NCBI GenBank assembly: GCA_029204225.1
Contig: CM055095.1
Coordinates: forward strand, 66,305,940-66,369,939
Direction: 5' to 3'
DNA: 64,000 bases
DNA from: Diphasiastrum complanatum
Taxonomy: Eukaryota; Streptophyta; Lycopodiopsida; Lycopodiales; Lycopodiaceae
In this document: positions 50,061 to 61,838 of the stretch, in pieces
Position numbering within the stretch: the first letter of the stretch is position 1
Layout of the letters: each line of letters starts with the position of its first letter
Program-made: the position numbers and the translations under genes
The notes under the pieces: generated by a model
What the model was told of the DNA's origin: nothing
Database searches by the model: none
The model's input: only the letters and a program-made list of their open reading frames with translations

Positions 50061-50686
50061 TACTAAATCAGAAAACAATCAAGAACCAGACTAACTACTG
50101 AAACAAGAAACAAGATTTAAGAAACTAGATTTCTAACAGCATTTTAACAATCTAAGAATCAAGAAACACTCATCACTTGATGCTTAGATTACTCAAGAAC
50201 AATCAAGAACTGGGTTGTAAGGGAGTATGCAAGATCTATACCACAAACCAGCCTATCTAGTTTACTTGAATGCTGATTACTACAAGATTCCGCAAACAAG
50301 AACTAAATGCTAATCGACAACTAAGCAAGAAACAAGAAACAAGAACCTAGTTAATCCATAATTCAAAGGAATCAAGCATGCTCATAGAAATCTCACTCAA
50401 CCATCAAAAGGTGGCTCACTCTTACTAATTTAAGGGGGGTCTACATTTATTTACAATGCCTAGGAAATATTACTAGCTCCTACATGGTCATTCCTTCTTT
50501 TGGATACACCATGTAGGCTCACATAGATAACTCACTGTCTTCCTAGCTAGTAATTCCTCGGCTCTCATGCTCGGCTCTCAGCTTCTTCTGCTCTCCTCCT
50601 TCTGAGACCTCCTCGGTCATGGGTGAGAGATAACTTGTGTCTTCAGCTTGGCTCGGCACTTGGAGATTTCCTAGAATCTGCTAACA

Positions 50687-51246
50687 ATTTCTGTGCTAAA
50701 AATACCCACAACACACTCAATTCTAGAAGGAAAGCACCAATTGTTCCTATCTCTCTAATGAATTCTACAAACAAATGCTGAAAAAATTGGTTATGATTTG
50801 ATCCTAGAAACTCACAAAGGTCACTCTTGTAGTGATTCTCTCAAATTTGAGTTCTAGTGAAAACTTGCACTTTCTTCTTGATGGTTTTTCAAGACCTATT
50901 AAACACTTTAAGAGGGCTTGAACCCAGTCTCAATTAATTAGATTCAATGACACAAAGTCAAATCCAATTAATGGCATGCAATCATTGAAACTTTTTCCTA
51001 GATCTAGCATCGAAAAACTCATCAAGATCAATCACTATGATTTTCAATGGATCTAATGAAAAATGGAAATTGTTTTTAGGTAGAGACTTGTCCACACAAG
51101 TGAACAGTACAGATTCTGACCCTGATTAAATCTGATCCACAAATCTCCACTCTAACATCCGATTTCTAGTAGGCCTTCTAATACTAGCTTTTTGGATCAA
51201 CTTGCTAATTTTGAATTATAGACAAGATTAATGATTGCCTCTTGTA
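50687..51246 (-). mobile_element. Leader sequence of the Copia element starting at 51262
   Basis: Lies downstream (minus strand) of the PBS at 51262-51247 with no coding frame. It ends where the Gypsy 5' LTR begins. The continuation of this element beyond the Gypsy is uncertain. Confidence 0.45.
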
Positions 51247-51909
51247 CCAAGCTCTAATACCATGTCAAAGTACAATAATTTGGACCATAAATGATTCTAC
51301 TAATTACTCACAAGAGTGATTGATTGATTGATCATAAAACAAATACAAACTAGACACACAAAATTGAGATCTAGATTGACAATTTGAGATGCATCAACCA
51401 AGAGCAATCTATAATCATTAATCAAAAGAGATGTACAACACACACATGTGAGAAAGTACTCAGTATGGCTTGTAGACAACAAATGATGTTTAGAATACTT
51501 AGTTCTTGCTTAGATCCAAAGACAATCAATGTACATGGTGTAGAAGTCGAGTTTTGCCAATTTGAGCTCTCAAAAATAATCCAAGGCTATGGAGAGATGG
51601 ATACATAGAAAACCTCTTCCCCACCTTGAGTTAGGTGAAAATCCAGCATGTAATAAAGAAGCTGATTGAGCTTTCTTGCACTATTTTTCCATTCTAGCCT
51701 CATCCTTGAGTCTTGACATGTAGGTGGCTAGATTGAGCAACCTACTCCATAAATCTAGGAATTAGGTCCTATAATGTAGGAACCACTACCAAACTAACTT
51801 GAACAACTTTTTAGACTTGATTTGACCTACTCTAGAGTAGATTCCCATGTGGCACCTTTGGCCTCACACGTGTGAGACCCACTAATGTACATATTTACAT
51901 TATTTGACA
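51247..51909 (-). mobile_element. LTR (51263-51909) with primer binding site
   Basis: On the minus strand the 647-bp LTR starts TGTCAAA and ends TTTGACA, a perfect 7-bp terminal inversion. The PBS TGGTATTAGAGCTTGG follows at once (51262-51247), the initiator-Met type with one or two changes. No second copy of this LTR was found in the window. Confidence 0.75.
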
Positions 51910-52040
51910 TAGCTAGATTTTCCAATTTAGGCATTTTTTGCATGGAGATAGCACTCTACCTCTGACATGTGGCATGCCCCCACAGTTCTGGAGGCTACCA
52001 CAAGGACAACCACCAATGGCAACTTTGTTCATGTGGCCGA

Positions 52041-52042
<2 letters not shown>

Positions 52043-52095
<53 letters not shown>
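52043..52095. repeat. (GA)n tract, left flank of a Copia insertion
   Basis: 53-bp GA run directly abutting the end (CGACA on the minus strand) of the Copia 3' LTR at 52096. Confidence 0.97.
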
Positions 52096-52097
<2 letters not shown>

Positions 52098-52841
52098 TCG
52101 AAAATAGGATGAATAAATTACAGCGGAAACTTCCTACTTCCAATGCATGACTATGCCTATCAAAAATTGAACAAAGCAGTAGTGATAAAAATCACGTTCA
52201 ATTGCTAGATATTGAGTGATTACGTAGCCAAACATAAAGTATTGAATTCTCAGACAATTTCTATCAGTTACAAAAGCAATACAGAGATGCATGCATTCTG
52301 ACATATACTAAACACAATAAGAAGATAGTATTGATTCAAAAAAAACAAAATTAGATGCTAATGAACGCAAGACAATAGCGGATAGAAACCGCGCACTCTA
52401 AGCTATCTCTAAGTATTTGAGAATAAGTCTGATAATAAGCAACTTTGCTGATAAGCAATAGCGCAATAGCAACTCTAAAATAAATCTCTAAAAGACTGAG
52501 CTAGAATGCTCAAGAGAGTTCAAGCTTAAAAGCTTGATAGAGAGCTAATAATAATACTTTCTAATTGTGAATGATCTGCTTGATAAGAGCGCAGGAAGCA
52601 TCGTGTAATAACACTCAGCATTCACAATAACATTTTTTCAGATCTTGAAAAGAGATGTATGAACAGCTGATTTATATTAAATAATTAGGTCGTCAAATGC
52701 GATTGCCATTTGGCTAGTGTCCGTTGGCATTTATCTAGTTCCTTCTCCTAAATTGATTGCTGATAAGCGGTGAAATTGGCCGTAAACAGTCTGTCTGCAT
52801 AAATGAGTTAAAACTATCACTCTATAGAAATGAACTAAAAT

Positions 52842-53160
52842 TGTCAGGCGACAGTGTCGCAAAAAGACGATAGTGTCAACTTTTTGCGAAAAACCCGACA
52901 GTGTCCTTAAATCTCATTTAGGGTAGCCACACACTTTGCCAGAGTCATTTCCTTAACATTTGAGGCACTTTGAAAAATGCGACTTTGCATATTTACTCGT
53001 AATTCCTAACAGGCGACAGTGTCGCTAAAATGCGAGAAATGTGACACCATAATTTTACTCGTAAATCTTGACAGGCGAAAAATGCGACACTGTTGTCAAA
53101 CTCTGTGTATTTTTACAGACTGTGTAAAAACACTTGTAAATCTGCAGACTGTGTAAAAAC
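52842..53160. repeat. GCGACAGTGTCGC and CAGACTGTGTAAAAACAC repeats in the Copia LTR
   Basis: AGGCGACAGTGTCGC occurs near 52847 and 53012, with degenerate relatives near 52870, 52897 and 53075. CAGACTGTGTAAAAACAC occurs near 53117 and 53145. The first is a 6+6 palindrome with one central base. Such repeats sit where LTR enhancers often lie. Confidence 0.65.
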
Positions 53161-53259
53161 ACGGGAAAATCCACAGAACTGGATAAACAATGGATGAGGA
53201 TTAAAACCGATTAGTCGATTAGTAAGAAGGAAAATAATCCAACACTCTCCCTTAATCTG

Positions 53260-54390
53260 AATCCTTGAATGCCTTGACCTTCAAACTTAGTTCTACATCT
53301 TATGTGCCCTTCCAAACTTAATGCTTTGGTAAAAATATCTGCGGTCATATCTTGCGTTCTACAATACTGCAATCTGAGCTCTTCGTTGAGAACTTTGCTT
53401 CTGACGAAATGATACTTCAGTTCAGTGTGCTTACTCCTAGAATGAAATCTAGGGTTGGCTGATAAAGCAGTGGCACTTTGATTATAACAAAATAATGTCG
53501 TTGGGGCATATTAATTCAGACTAATATTTGAAAGTAAGTTCCTCAACCAAATTGCTTCCTTTGTAGCTTGAGAGGTACGATATACTCTGATTCAGTGGAA
53601 GATAGAGCTACTGAAGATTGCTTGCGAATGTTCCAGGAAATTGGACCATTGTTGAGGAAGAATGTAAATCCGCAAGTGGATTTATGAGTGTCTACATCTC
53701 CTGCCCAACTTGCATCTGTGTAACCACTGAGTAAATTGAGTTTGTCGTTGCCGACTGCTCCATAACAAATGCAAAAGTCCATAGTAGCTCAAAGATATCT
53801 CATGAACCTTATAAGAGCCTTCCAATGTATTACACCAGGAATAGTCATAAACTGACTGAGAGAGCTGACTACAAAAGCTATGTCTACTGGCCTGGTATAG
53901 ATCATGGCGTACATAAGAGATCCAATAATAGAATGGTAAGGATACTCACACATCTGCTGCTTCTCATGAATTTTTTGGGGACATTGGTCCTTTGACAATT
54001 TGAGACCTGATTCCATTGGTGAGAGAGCTAACTTGCAATTAATCAGGTTATATCTAACAAACATGTTGTAGATGTACCTTTGTTGTGTAATGTAGACCAA
54101 CTTCTATTTTCTGTCTGTGTGGATTTGTATACCAAGGCAGAAATGAGCTTCGCCTGGATCGGTCATGTCGAATTTGGAAAATAACATTGTCTTGGCCTCT
54201 TTTATTAGATCGGTACTGTTGCTGAAAAGCAATGTATCATCCACGTATAAAGTGATAATGATAAAAGACTGCTTCACCGCTTTGAAGTAAACATTTGAAT
54301 CTGAAGTGCTAGGTGTCTAGTCGTGATCAATAGAAAAGTATTGATCCTTTGAAACCATGCTCGAGCAGATCGCTTCAAGCCATAAAGTGG
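53260..54390 (-). pseudogene. Copia RT C-half and RNase H
   Basis: It begins PLYGLKRSARAWFQRINTFL, then LYVDDTLLFSNS (catalytic YVDD intact, about 54240), FDMTDPGEAHFCLGIQIHTD, YITQQRYIYNMF, YHSIIGSLMYAMIYTRPVDI, LLSGYTDASWAGDVDTHKST, NGPISWNIRKQSSVALSSTE and SEY (RNase H catalytic context). Stops lie at 53539 and near 53784. The end of pol runs to the purine tract. No gag, protease or integrase remains, so it cannot move on its own. Confidence 0.88.
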
Positions 54391-54431
54391 ACTAAAACCG
54401 ATTAGTTGATTAGTAAGAGGGAGAATAATCC

Positions 54432-54540
<109 letters not shown>

Positions 54541-54737
54541 AAGAAACACGGAAAGCTTTATTAACGTCTTTTCCATGCCAAAGGCGTAAAAGACGAACAA
54601 GTACATCAAATAAGTTGGACACAAGATGGATCAGTGCCGTCAAAGCAAAAAAAAGCAAATTAACTAACTAGGAAGAGAGTCATATTGCTAGGATTATATG
54701 GTACGTAGACCATTTACATGTTCAACTGGACATCTCT

Positions 54738-55708
54738 TCATTTCTCTATCTCAAATTCTATCTCAGAATTATCATTAACTATAGGCTTTCGATCTACCAG
54801 TCTGATAATACCATCACGATAGATAAGCCATTTGCCAGTTAATAGAGCTTCTTGTCTTGCCTTCTTACGTTCTTGAACTTGGATGAAGGTAAGATGAAGT
54901 TCGTCCAGGTAGATTTTGGTTTCCCGCAATTTGAATCTCTTCCCAAGAACTTCATGCCGGTGGGACACAGATGTGAAGTGGATGACAAGAGTATCCAGGT
55001 CCTTCTTAGGTCGCCAGGCAGTTTCCATTCCTTTGCTATGGTGCTGAAGATCTCTTTCCAAAAATTTCTCAACTTCTGCAACAACATTTTGAGAGTTCGG
55101 AATACCTCTAACACGAATGTTGAGAGCTTTATGCTCTCGTAGATGACTCTCAGTGAACGTGGCTGAGATAAGCGAAAGTGAAGGTGGAGGTGGAGAGATA
55201 ATTGGAGACAAACCTTTAAGCACATCTGCCCATGACTGGACAGCCGTATGGTGTTGTTCCACCTGATTTTTGAGTTGCTGGATTTTTGCCGAAGTAGCGA
55301 TTTGGGAAGAGGCTTCACTTTTTATAACTGTAACTTCGTTCTTGAGTTCTTGAATGGAAGTATCCAACTTCTGAAGATGCGATTACACCACTAGAAGCAG
55401 GGAATCATGAGAAGCCAGTTGCTCTCTGTGATTGTTGAGGTATTCAAATAGATGGAGTTGATCATCCCGAAGAAGTTTGACCAGTGCATATGGAGGGAGA
55501 GAAACATGTGTTTCTGGAGTGTTTGGAGTCAAGGGAATAGCTACAGTAGTTTACTATTGTCAAGAATAGGGTTTGATGGAGAGATAGGAACCGCAACAGG
55601 CATAGGAGGACGGGTAGGTGGATCTGGTTGTAAGGAAGATGCTGAAGCATTGTTGGAGACGGAGGATGGTTCAAAAGTGGTGGCAACGACTCCTTTGTGA
55701 CGTGGCAT
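54738..55708 (-). pseudogene. LINE-like ORF1 (coiled coil + RRM-like), disrupted
   Basis: Starts at ATG 55708 (M-P-R-H-K-G-V), with a Pro/Ser-rich N-terminus (PPTRPPMPVAVP), then a frameshift near 55555 and a stop near 55386. It continues open from 55367 to 54738 (209 codons): coiled coil (SIQELKNEVTVIKSEA, KIQQLKNQVEQHH), then ALNIRVRGIPNSQNVVAEVE and LDTLVIHFTSVSHRHEVLGK, a KIYLDELHLTFIQVQERKKA tail and IIRLVDRKPIV. The order coiled coil, RRM-like fold with N-x-R-x-x-G-I-P, basic tail matches L1-type ORF1 RNA-binding proteins. No ORF2 (endonuclease/RT) is present downstream: a (GA)n tract and the Copia insertion lie there. Another coiled-coil gag-like origin is possible. Confidence 0.6.
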
Positions 55709-55714
55709 TATGAG

Positions 55715-56416
<702 letters not shown>

Positions 56417-58104
56417 CATGCTCCTGTTTATAGCAACGTTATAAGTTTACGGCGTACATAGTTTATTTCATATAAACGAGATCTCACCTAACTACCCGAA
56501 ATTGGAGAACTACTGGAAACTCATGATATTCTTAATCGACCTCTATGTTATGTCGAGAGAGACTAGAGTGGTGGGCTCACATCCATGTAAGGGTGAAATA
56601 GGTACTCCCCAGCCTCATGTGGTGGGCTCACACCCATGTAATGGTGAAGAACACACACACACACACACATATATCATATGAGAGCAGACGGTACAATAGC
56701 ATATGATGGGTGTGAGCCCAGTATTGGGAGGGCATTGCTAGTACTTCATGAACTCATCTCTCACCGACTATTCATATAAAAAGACATGAGCAGCCGAATT
56801 ATAGAGAAGACGTCACCACCTGAGGAGCCTTGCGGGATTTGTCTGTGTAGGCAAGAGGCGACGCGTCTGGCACATGGGCTTTTGATCATATTCTTTGGCT
56901 TGCTGCAGCTAATGCTGTGCCACCAGGTGACATGATCGTTTCTGGTTGTTGAAAGAGAAAATTGAGTCTCGAGCTTTAAGTTTTGTTCAGTCGTTGCCAT
57001 GAAGGCCGGCAGTAATTAAGATATTCCAGTATTGCGATCAAAACGGCAATGTAATCAAAATTAAAATGTCTAGCAGTCTGTCGATATCTTGCAATTTGAC
57101 TATATCCACCTGGAATCAGCAATGGAAATTGTAACTTACAGATCTAGTCATCTTAAGTTCACATATAGCTTGGGTTGCCATCTGTAGATAAGTGATAGCC
57201 GTGATTTGCTATATATAAACAGGAATAAAATGCTCTCGTACAGCGTGTAGTATTTCAAGTTACGAACAAAAAACTAATGTTAAATGTTAGAAATCAGTAC
57301 CAAAGAGATACTGTGTTTTACAGTATCACATCTTCAAGTTACGATAGAAACCCAGCTTTAGAATTAGTCAGTGCAGTACCGACTGAAAATTAAAGGCGAG
57401 GTGGAATATATCTATTATCGACATCATGAGAAAAAACTGCATGCAATTTTTCATAATGGCTGATTAGCTTCTAGAGGTGAGACCAAAAGACGTTGAAAAT
57501 TAGGAAAGAGAAGAGGGGAATCCTCAAGTATGCAGAAAGTCTTACAGGTCTGTAGAGCAAGATCTGCTGATAAGTTTGCAATAGCTGTCCGAACTTGAAG
57601 CTGGTCCCACTTTCGGCCAATTGCTTCTCGATAATTTCTTCTGCTATAGGCGATTCATGTTTTTTTTATATCATTAATACGTTGCCTTTGAATTGGACTT
57701 CGGCAACGTCAATATTAAAGTTGAAATGCGGATCACAGTTGCCTGTTGATCACGGAAGATGTAAATCACAATTGAGACAAGTTGCAGATCACATGAGCCA
57801 TTTCGTGGAATAGAAGATATGAAATTGTTGATAGTCTAGAATATATAGGGCCTCTTACTGACTGCCGTTGCAGACCTCGAGCAATCAAGAAGGCCATGAT
57901 TATGTAGCTAATTTAGTAGTCTTGCGAATAGTCTTTATTCGATGAAGAGAAACTTAACATTGGTGAATAAGTTGCTAGATTGAGCCGTTTGAAATCCGTG
58001 AATAACACGTTCTTGAAGAGAGCCTTATATATTAGAGAAGCTCGGTCTACTGACAAGACAGAAATATTATCTGGATTCTGATAAACTTAAACTGCAGATT
58101 TGCA
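56417..58104. promoter_or_regulatory. Upstream region of the GT61 gene
   Basis: No coding region or element was recognised. TATATATAAACAGG (about 57211) is a TATA-like motif 0.93 kb before the ATG and TTATATATTAGAG (58027) another. TTTGCAG at 58099-58105 is a good 3' splice site, so the 5' UTR may be spliced, which would place the true promoter further upstream. A 12-bp CA run is at 56653-56668. Confidence 0.4.
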
Positions 58105-58140
58105 GTGATTTCTAAGCTCTTTATCCGACTTAGTTGCTAC

Positions 58141-61100
58141 ATGCTACCAAGTACTGTCAAGAAGAAGGTGAAAAAAATGGTAAGCGCAGGAGTGATCTTG
58201 GTACGAAAAAAACAATGGTATCAGAAAAGTTTTCTTATTGCAGTTGCAGCTTTACTGCTTCTGTGGGAGGGGTGGATCTACATTGGACCGTTCTTTCCGC
58301 GGAATTTTACTGCTGACTATTTCCTACACGAGCAATTTAATTCCACTAAATACGTTTTAGACTTGGCTACTTTGGTGGCGAGCAGTCAGGCAGTCACAAA
58401 CCTGAGATTTGAACAAGCTCTCAACTCAACAGAGTTTCTGATGGGCAGATTGACCGTTCTTGAAGACACAACTAGGACACTAGTTACACAATCACGGTTT
58501 TCAGAGCTGGCAAATGCAACTGACCTTCTATTGCAGCGCTTGAAGCTTCTTGAAGATCAATTTCCTCAAGCAGCAACAGCCTCGCAGTTCAATCAGGTCT
58601 TAAATGCCACGAACCTCCTCCTACAACGATTGGAGGTTCTTGAAAAACGATGTGCTGAAGTTATGAGTACACAGCTTGATCAGATTCGGAAAGCAGCAAA
58701 CCTTTTGCTTGAGAGAATGAAGATTGCTGAAGACGCTGGTATCAGTTTGCAGAAGAAGCTAGAACAGCAAAAGGATTCAATCTCCAACACGGCTGAAAAG
58801 GTTGATCAATTATCCAGAAATCTTGAATTCAGTATACGTCAAAGCCAAGAGGTAAAATTCTTGCCGCTCAATGATCTAGAGCGTTTCAAAGTGAATGCTG
58901 AGAAACATGGTATCCATGGGTTCATTTCTGAAATCTGGGGAAGAGGGGATGCTGTGGGACCTCCGGAGTTTCTTTACTTTCCTTCAAATATCTCGCACGA
59001 TCGCCTACTCTGCATCAAAGGAAACCATACTAAGAATGGAACTGAGAACTTCTATGGATTTGCTTTCAGAGAATCGCTTCCATCCGGTTCAGTTTTTGAA
59101 CCAGGAACAACTCTCATCTCTAATACCTACTGGGATTTCACAAATCCGTGGCATTCCATGTTCAATCTTGTTCAATTTATTTACTGGAACATGCACCATG
59201 GTTGCAGGGGGGCAAATCGCCTCCTGCTTTATCACTTGGGAGAGTTGAGAGACAGCATGGGCAGCTGGATATCCAATCTTCTACTATCCAATCATCTTCC
59301 ATGGAGGTCAGATACGCAGATTTTCTCTGGGCCGCCTGTGTGCTTTGAGCAGGCAGTAGTGAGCCGGATTGGAATAGGCGGTGTTCCGTATTTTACCCTG
59401 CAGGAGCTTTTTAAAGAAGCTCGCTGCCAAGCTAGAAGAATGTGCAATGTGCCCTTTTCAAGGACAGGACCATCCACCAAAAAAATTTCTCATGTTACTC
59501 TGATGGTACGTGAGAGAGCACGCGGCTATGCCGACCTCTCCTCCTGGGAGGATGTAGTGAGGAAATCGTGTGAAAAGGTGGAAGGTTGTAGCTGGTCAGT
59601 GATGCACATCGCCAACCTTACTTTCTGCCAGCAGGTGAGCATCATGTTTCTTTTGGCTTCATTGTGTAATTTATTGACTTGCAACTCAATTTTATTCAGC
59701 ATCATCATTTGAATTCTGATGTGTCGATGGCAGTAAGAAAAACTCCACCACACGTATCAAACTCAAATCGTCTGAATATAGGTTCAAGGTTAGAAGATAC
59801 TCCTGGTAGTTGGTGTGTGGACATGTCTGGTAATTTTCGATGCCTGGCTGGTAACTCATTCTCATGCAAACAAAATGATACTTGAAGTCACCCTTTGTTT
59901 GAACCCTTCACGCTGTAACAGTGAACTGCTAGCAGCATTCTCTGACAAATCAACCTATAGCTTAAAGCTTCTCTTCTCACATACCAATGCACGAGAGAAA
60001 CAGAATTTATCACGTTTCCTGATGCAATGCTTCGACGTTATTGATTCATTTGCAATCAGCAATTAGCAATTTGGCAATCGTTTTCTTATCTGCTCATTCA
60101 GACATTATCCTTGTCTACACCATGAGCATGTAATCATTTACCGTGCAAGAGAGCAGTAGTTGATCTAACTAGTATTCACAGTTCCAATTAATACTACTTA
60201 CTAGTAGATTCTCCTTAATAGCACATCTAGTAACTATCATGCTATGGTTCTCGGTTCAGATCGTTATTCACTCATAGCTATATCATGGCATGAGATTTGC
60301 TTCCTCATTCTGTACAAGTACTGGACATATTGGCAAGGTTTGCAGATACCGAGCTTATGAAATTCGTGTGAACCCCAGACAAGCTTAAAAGGGTAGTGAC
60401 TTTTTTTCACACTGCGACTTCTATTTATTGGATCATGCCGTGCTACCGGGATAAGTTAGAGCTGATCAAATAGCAGACTCTAGCTGTAAACTAAGTCTTG
60501 TAAGAGGAGTCACTTTCCCTGTTTTATAACGGATGTAAAATCGACATGGTTATCAAAATACTGATAGGTCATAATTAATTTTTACGTCTTGTTTCCTCAT
60601 CCGCCGAAAGGACTTTAGTAAAGACAACGATAAACACGCAGTGAACTCAGGAATGGTAACTGTAAGCTATCAATACTGTTTGCTGTTCTGGTATATTTGA
60701 ATCCTCTAGCTTGTCCCATTGATCGCCTCACCACATTGCTTTGCATTGTTCCTGAATTCAACTTTATCCTCCTGTTGCAGGTTGCAGAAATGAGTCGTAC
60801 AGACATTCTAATTTCAGCTCATGGAGCTCAGCTTACAAACAGCATATTTATGAACCCTCGATCCCGAATTATGGAGATGTTCCCAAAAGGCTGGCTAGAG
60901 CTAGCAGGTGGTGGTCAGTATATCTACAGAAATCTTGCAGAATGGGTTGGTTTGCAACATGAGGGGTATTGGAGGGATCCTTACACTCCAGATTGCCCAA
61001 AGCCCAATGATCCAGTACAGTGCTTTAGCTTCTACAAGGACCAGAAGCTTGGCATCAATGCTACTCGTATTGGGGAATGGCTGGATCAAGTCATCCAGGA

Positions 61101-61197
61101 CTTCAACCAAAAGCAAGAGGAACTTCTGGCTGATGGTGGACAAGACAAATCCAAGATTCCATGGGATAGTCCCACATGCACATGTACTGCTTCGTGA
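58141..61197 (+). CDS. GT61-family glycosyltransferase, type II membrane protein
   Basis: Exons 58141-59634 and 60781-61197 join in phase across a 1146-bp GT-AG intron (CAG|GTGAGC, TTGCAG|G) to give 636 residues. I chose ATG 58141: the longer frame from 58105 begins with GTG inside a probable splice acceptor. Residues 1-29 are basic and cytosolic, 30-49 (SFLIAVAALLLLWEGWIYIG) a membrane anchor. Residues about 88-197 hold four diverged repeats of about 30 residues (FSELANATDLLLQRLKLLED type), a coiled-coil stem, followed by more heptads. The rest is the GT61 (DUF563/EOGT-like) domain: GRGDAVGPPEFLYFPSNISH, NPWHSMFNLVQFIYWNMHHG, the hallmark ISAHGAQLTNSIFMNPRS and MEMFPKGWLELAGGGQ at the start of exon 2, and a Cys-rich tail. 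N-glycosylation sites are frequent. GT61 enzymes act in the Golgi or ER on arabinoxylans, N-glycans or glycoproteins; the substrate here cannot be told. An inverted broken copy lies at 25802-27597. Confidence 0.88.
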
Positions 61198-61455
61198 GCA
61201 CAACCCACCTCTTTTATTTGCTAAATACTCGGGATCGGTCCATTCATTCATATCACCATCTTCTAGTTGAGGATGCTTCGATTTAGTTAGGATTTTTGTG
61301 CACCCCTTCCTTTAAGCAGCAATCCAAGCACCAGGTCGAGGATAGTGGCTAAATAGTCACAAGTTATTCACTCACATTATCGTGCAAACTTTTCATGGAG
61401 AGGCCACGATGCTAGTTTGCAATGTGGAAATGTGAGAACGTGTGTGTGTGTGTGT
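61198..61455 (+). other. 3' flank of GT61 gene shared with the inverted copy
   Basis: The 3' untranslated and flanking part matches 26790-26706 and 25938-25802 on the minus strand, up to the GT run at about 61439. AATAAA-like polyadenylation signals are not obvious. Confidence 0.7.
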
Positions 61456-61788
61456 GTCCTTTTTGGGACACCAACAAGACCTAGAAAGCCCTTCTTTTAT
61501 AGCGCTCTTAATGAGTTGTGTACAATGACAAATTGTAGACACGTGTGGTTTAGGAACACTCTACCTAGTGTGCTTTTTTTTTGAAGGCCTTCATATTTTC
61601 CTCTTAGGTATCACAGACATATAAATTTTGATTCTATCAAATAATCCTTGGTCTTTATTCTTTTTTCTTTTGAACCACCACCCCCTACTAGTTAGAAATC
61701 TTAAACAAAGGATAAATAGGGAGGGAAAAAGATAAATGGATTGAAAGATATGAAAAGGGGAGCTTTGAGAAATGAGGGGATGAGAGAG

Positions 61789-61838
<50 letters not shown>

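Larger units (their letters stand above)
39867..50686 (-). mobile_element. Gypsy LTR retrotransposon, ~10.8 kb, with accessory region
   Basis: LTRs at 39867-40864 (3', nearly complete: TGTTA...TAACA) and 50061-50686 (5', truncated, and missing about 170 bp internally). The 3' LTR is preceded by purine tract AGAGGTGGATAA. Order on the minus strand: 5' LTR, gag tail, protease, RT, RNase H, integrase, minisatellite region, extra open region, 3' LTR. PBS and most of gag are deleted where the 5' LTR meets the gag tail at 50060. Flanking 5-mers (39862-39866 AGAAC; 50687-50691 ATTTC) do not match, so the termini have been altered. A region after integrase is known from Tat/Athila-type Gypsy elements. 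Confidence 0.85.

Noticed and set aside
39867-50691. Target-site duplication of the large Gypsy
   Set aside because: The flanking 5-mers differ (AGAAC against ATTTC), so none can be claimed.
54839-55318. 159-codon minus-strand frame in the LINE region
   Set aside because: It is an alternative frame of the ORF1-like sequence, which has the recognisable domain order in the other frame.
58105-58140. Longer GT61 start at 58105
   Set aside because: That codon is GTG and overlaps a likely splice acceptor. The first ATG in frame is 58141.
59635-59712. Continuation of GT61 exon 1 to the stop at 59712
   Set aside because: A strong donor (CAG|GTGAGC) and an in-phase acceptor at 60781 give the conserved HGAQLT core. 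The read-through is intronic.
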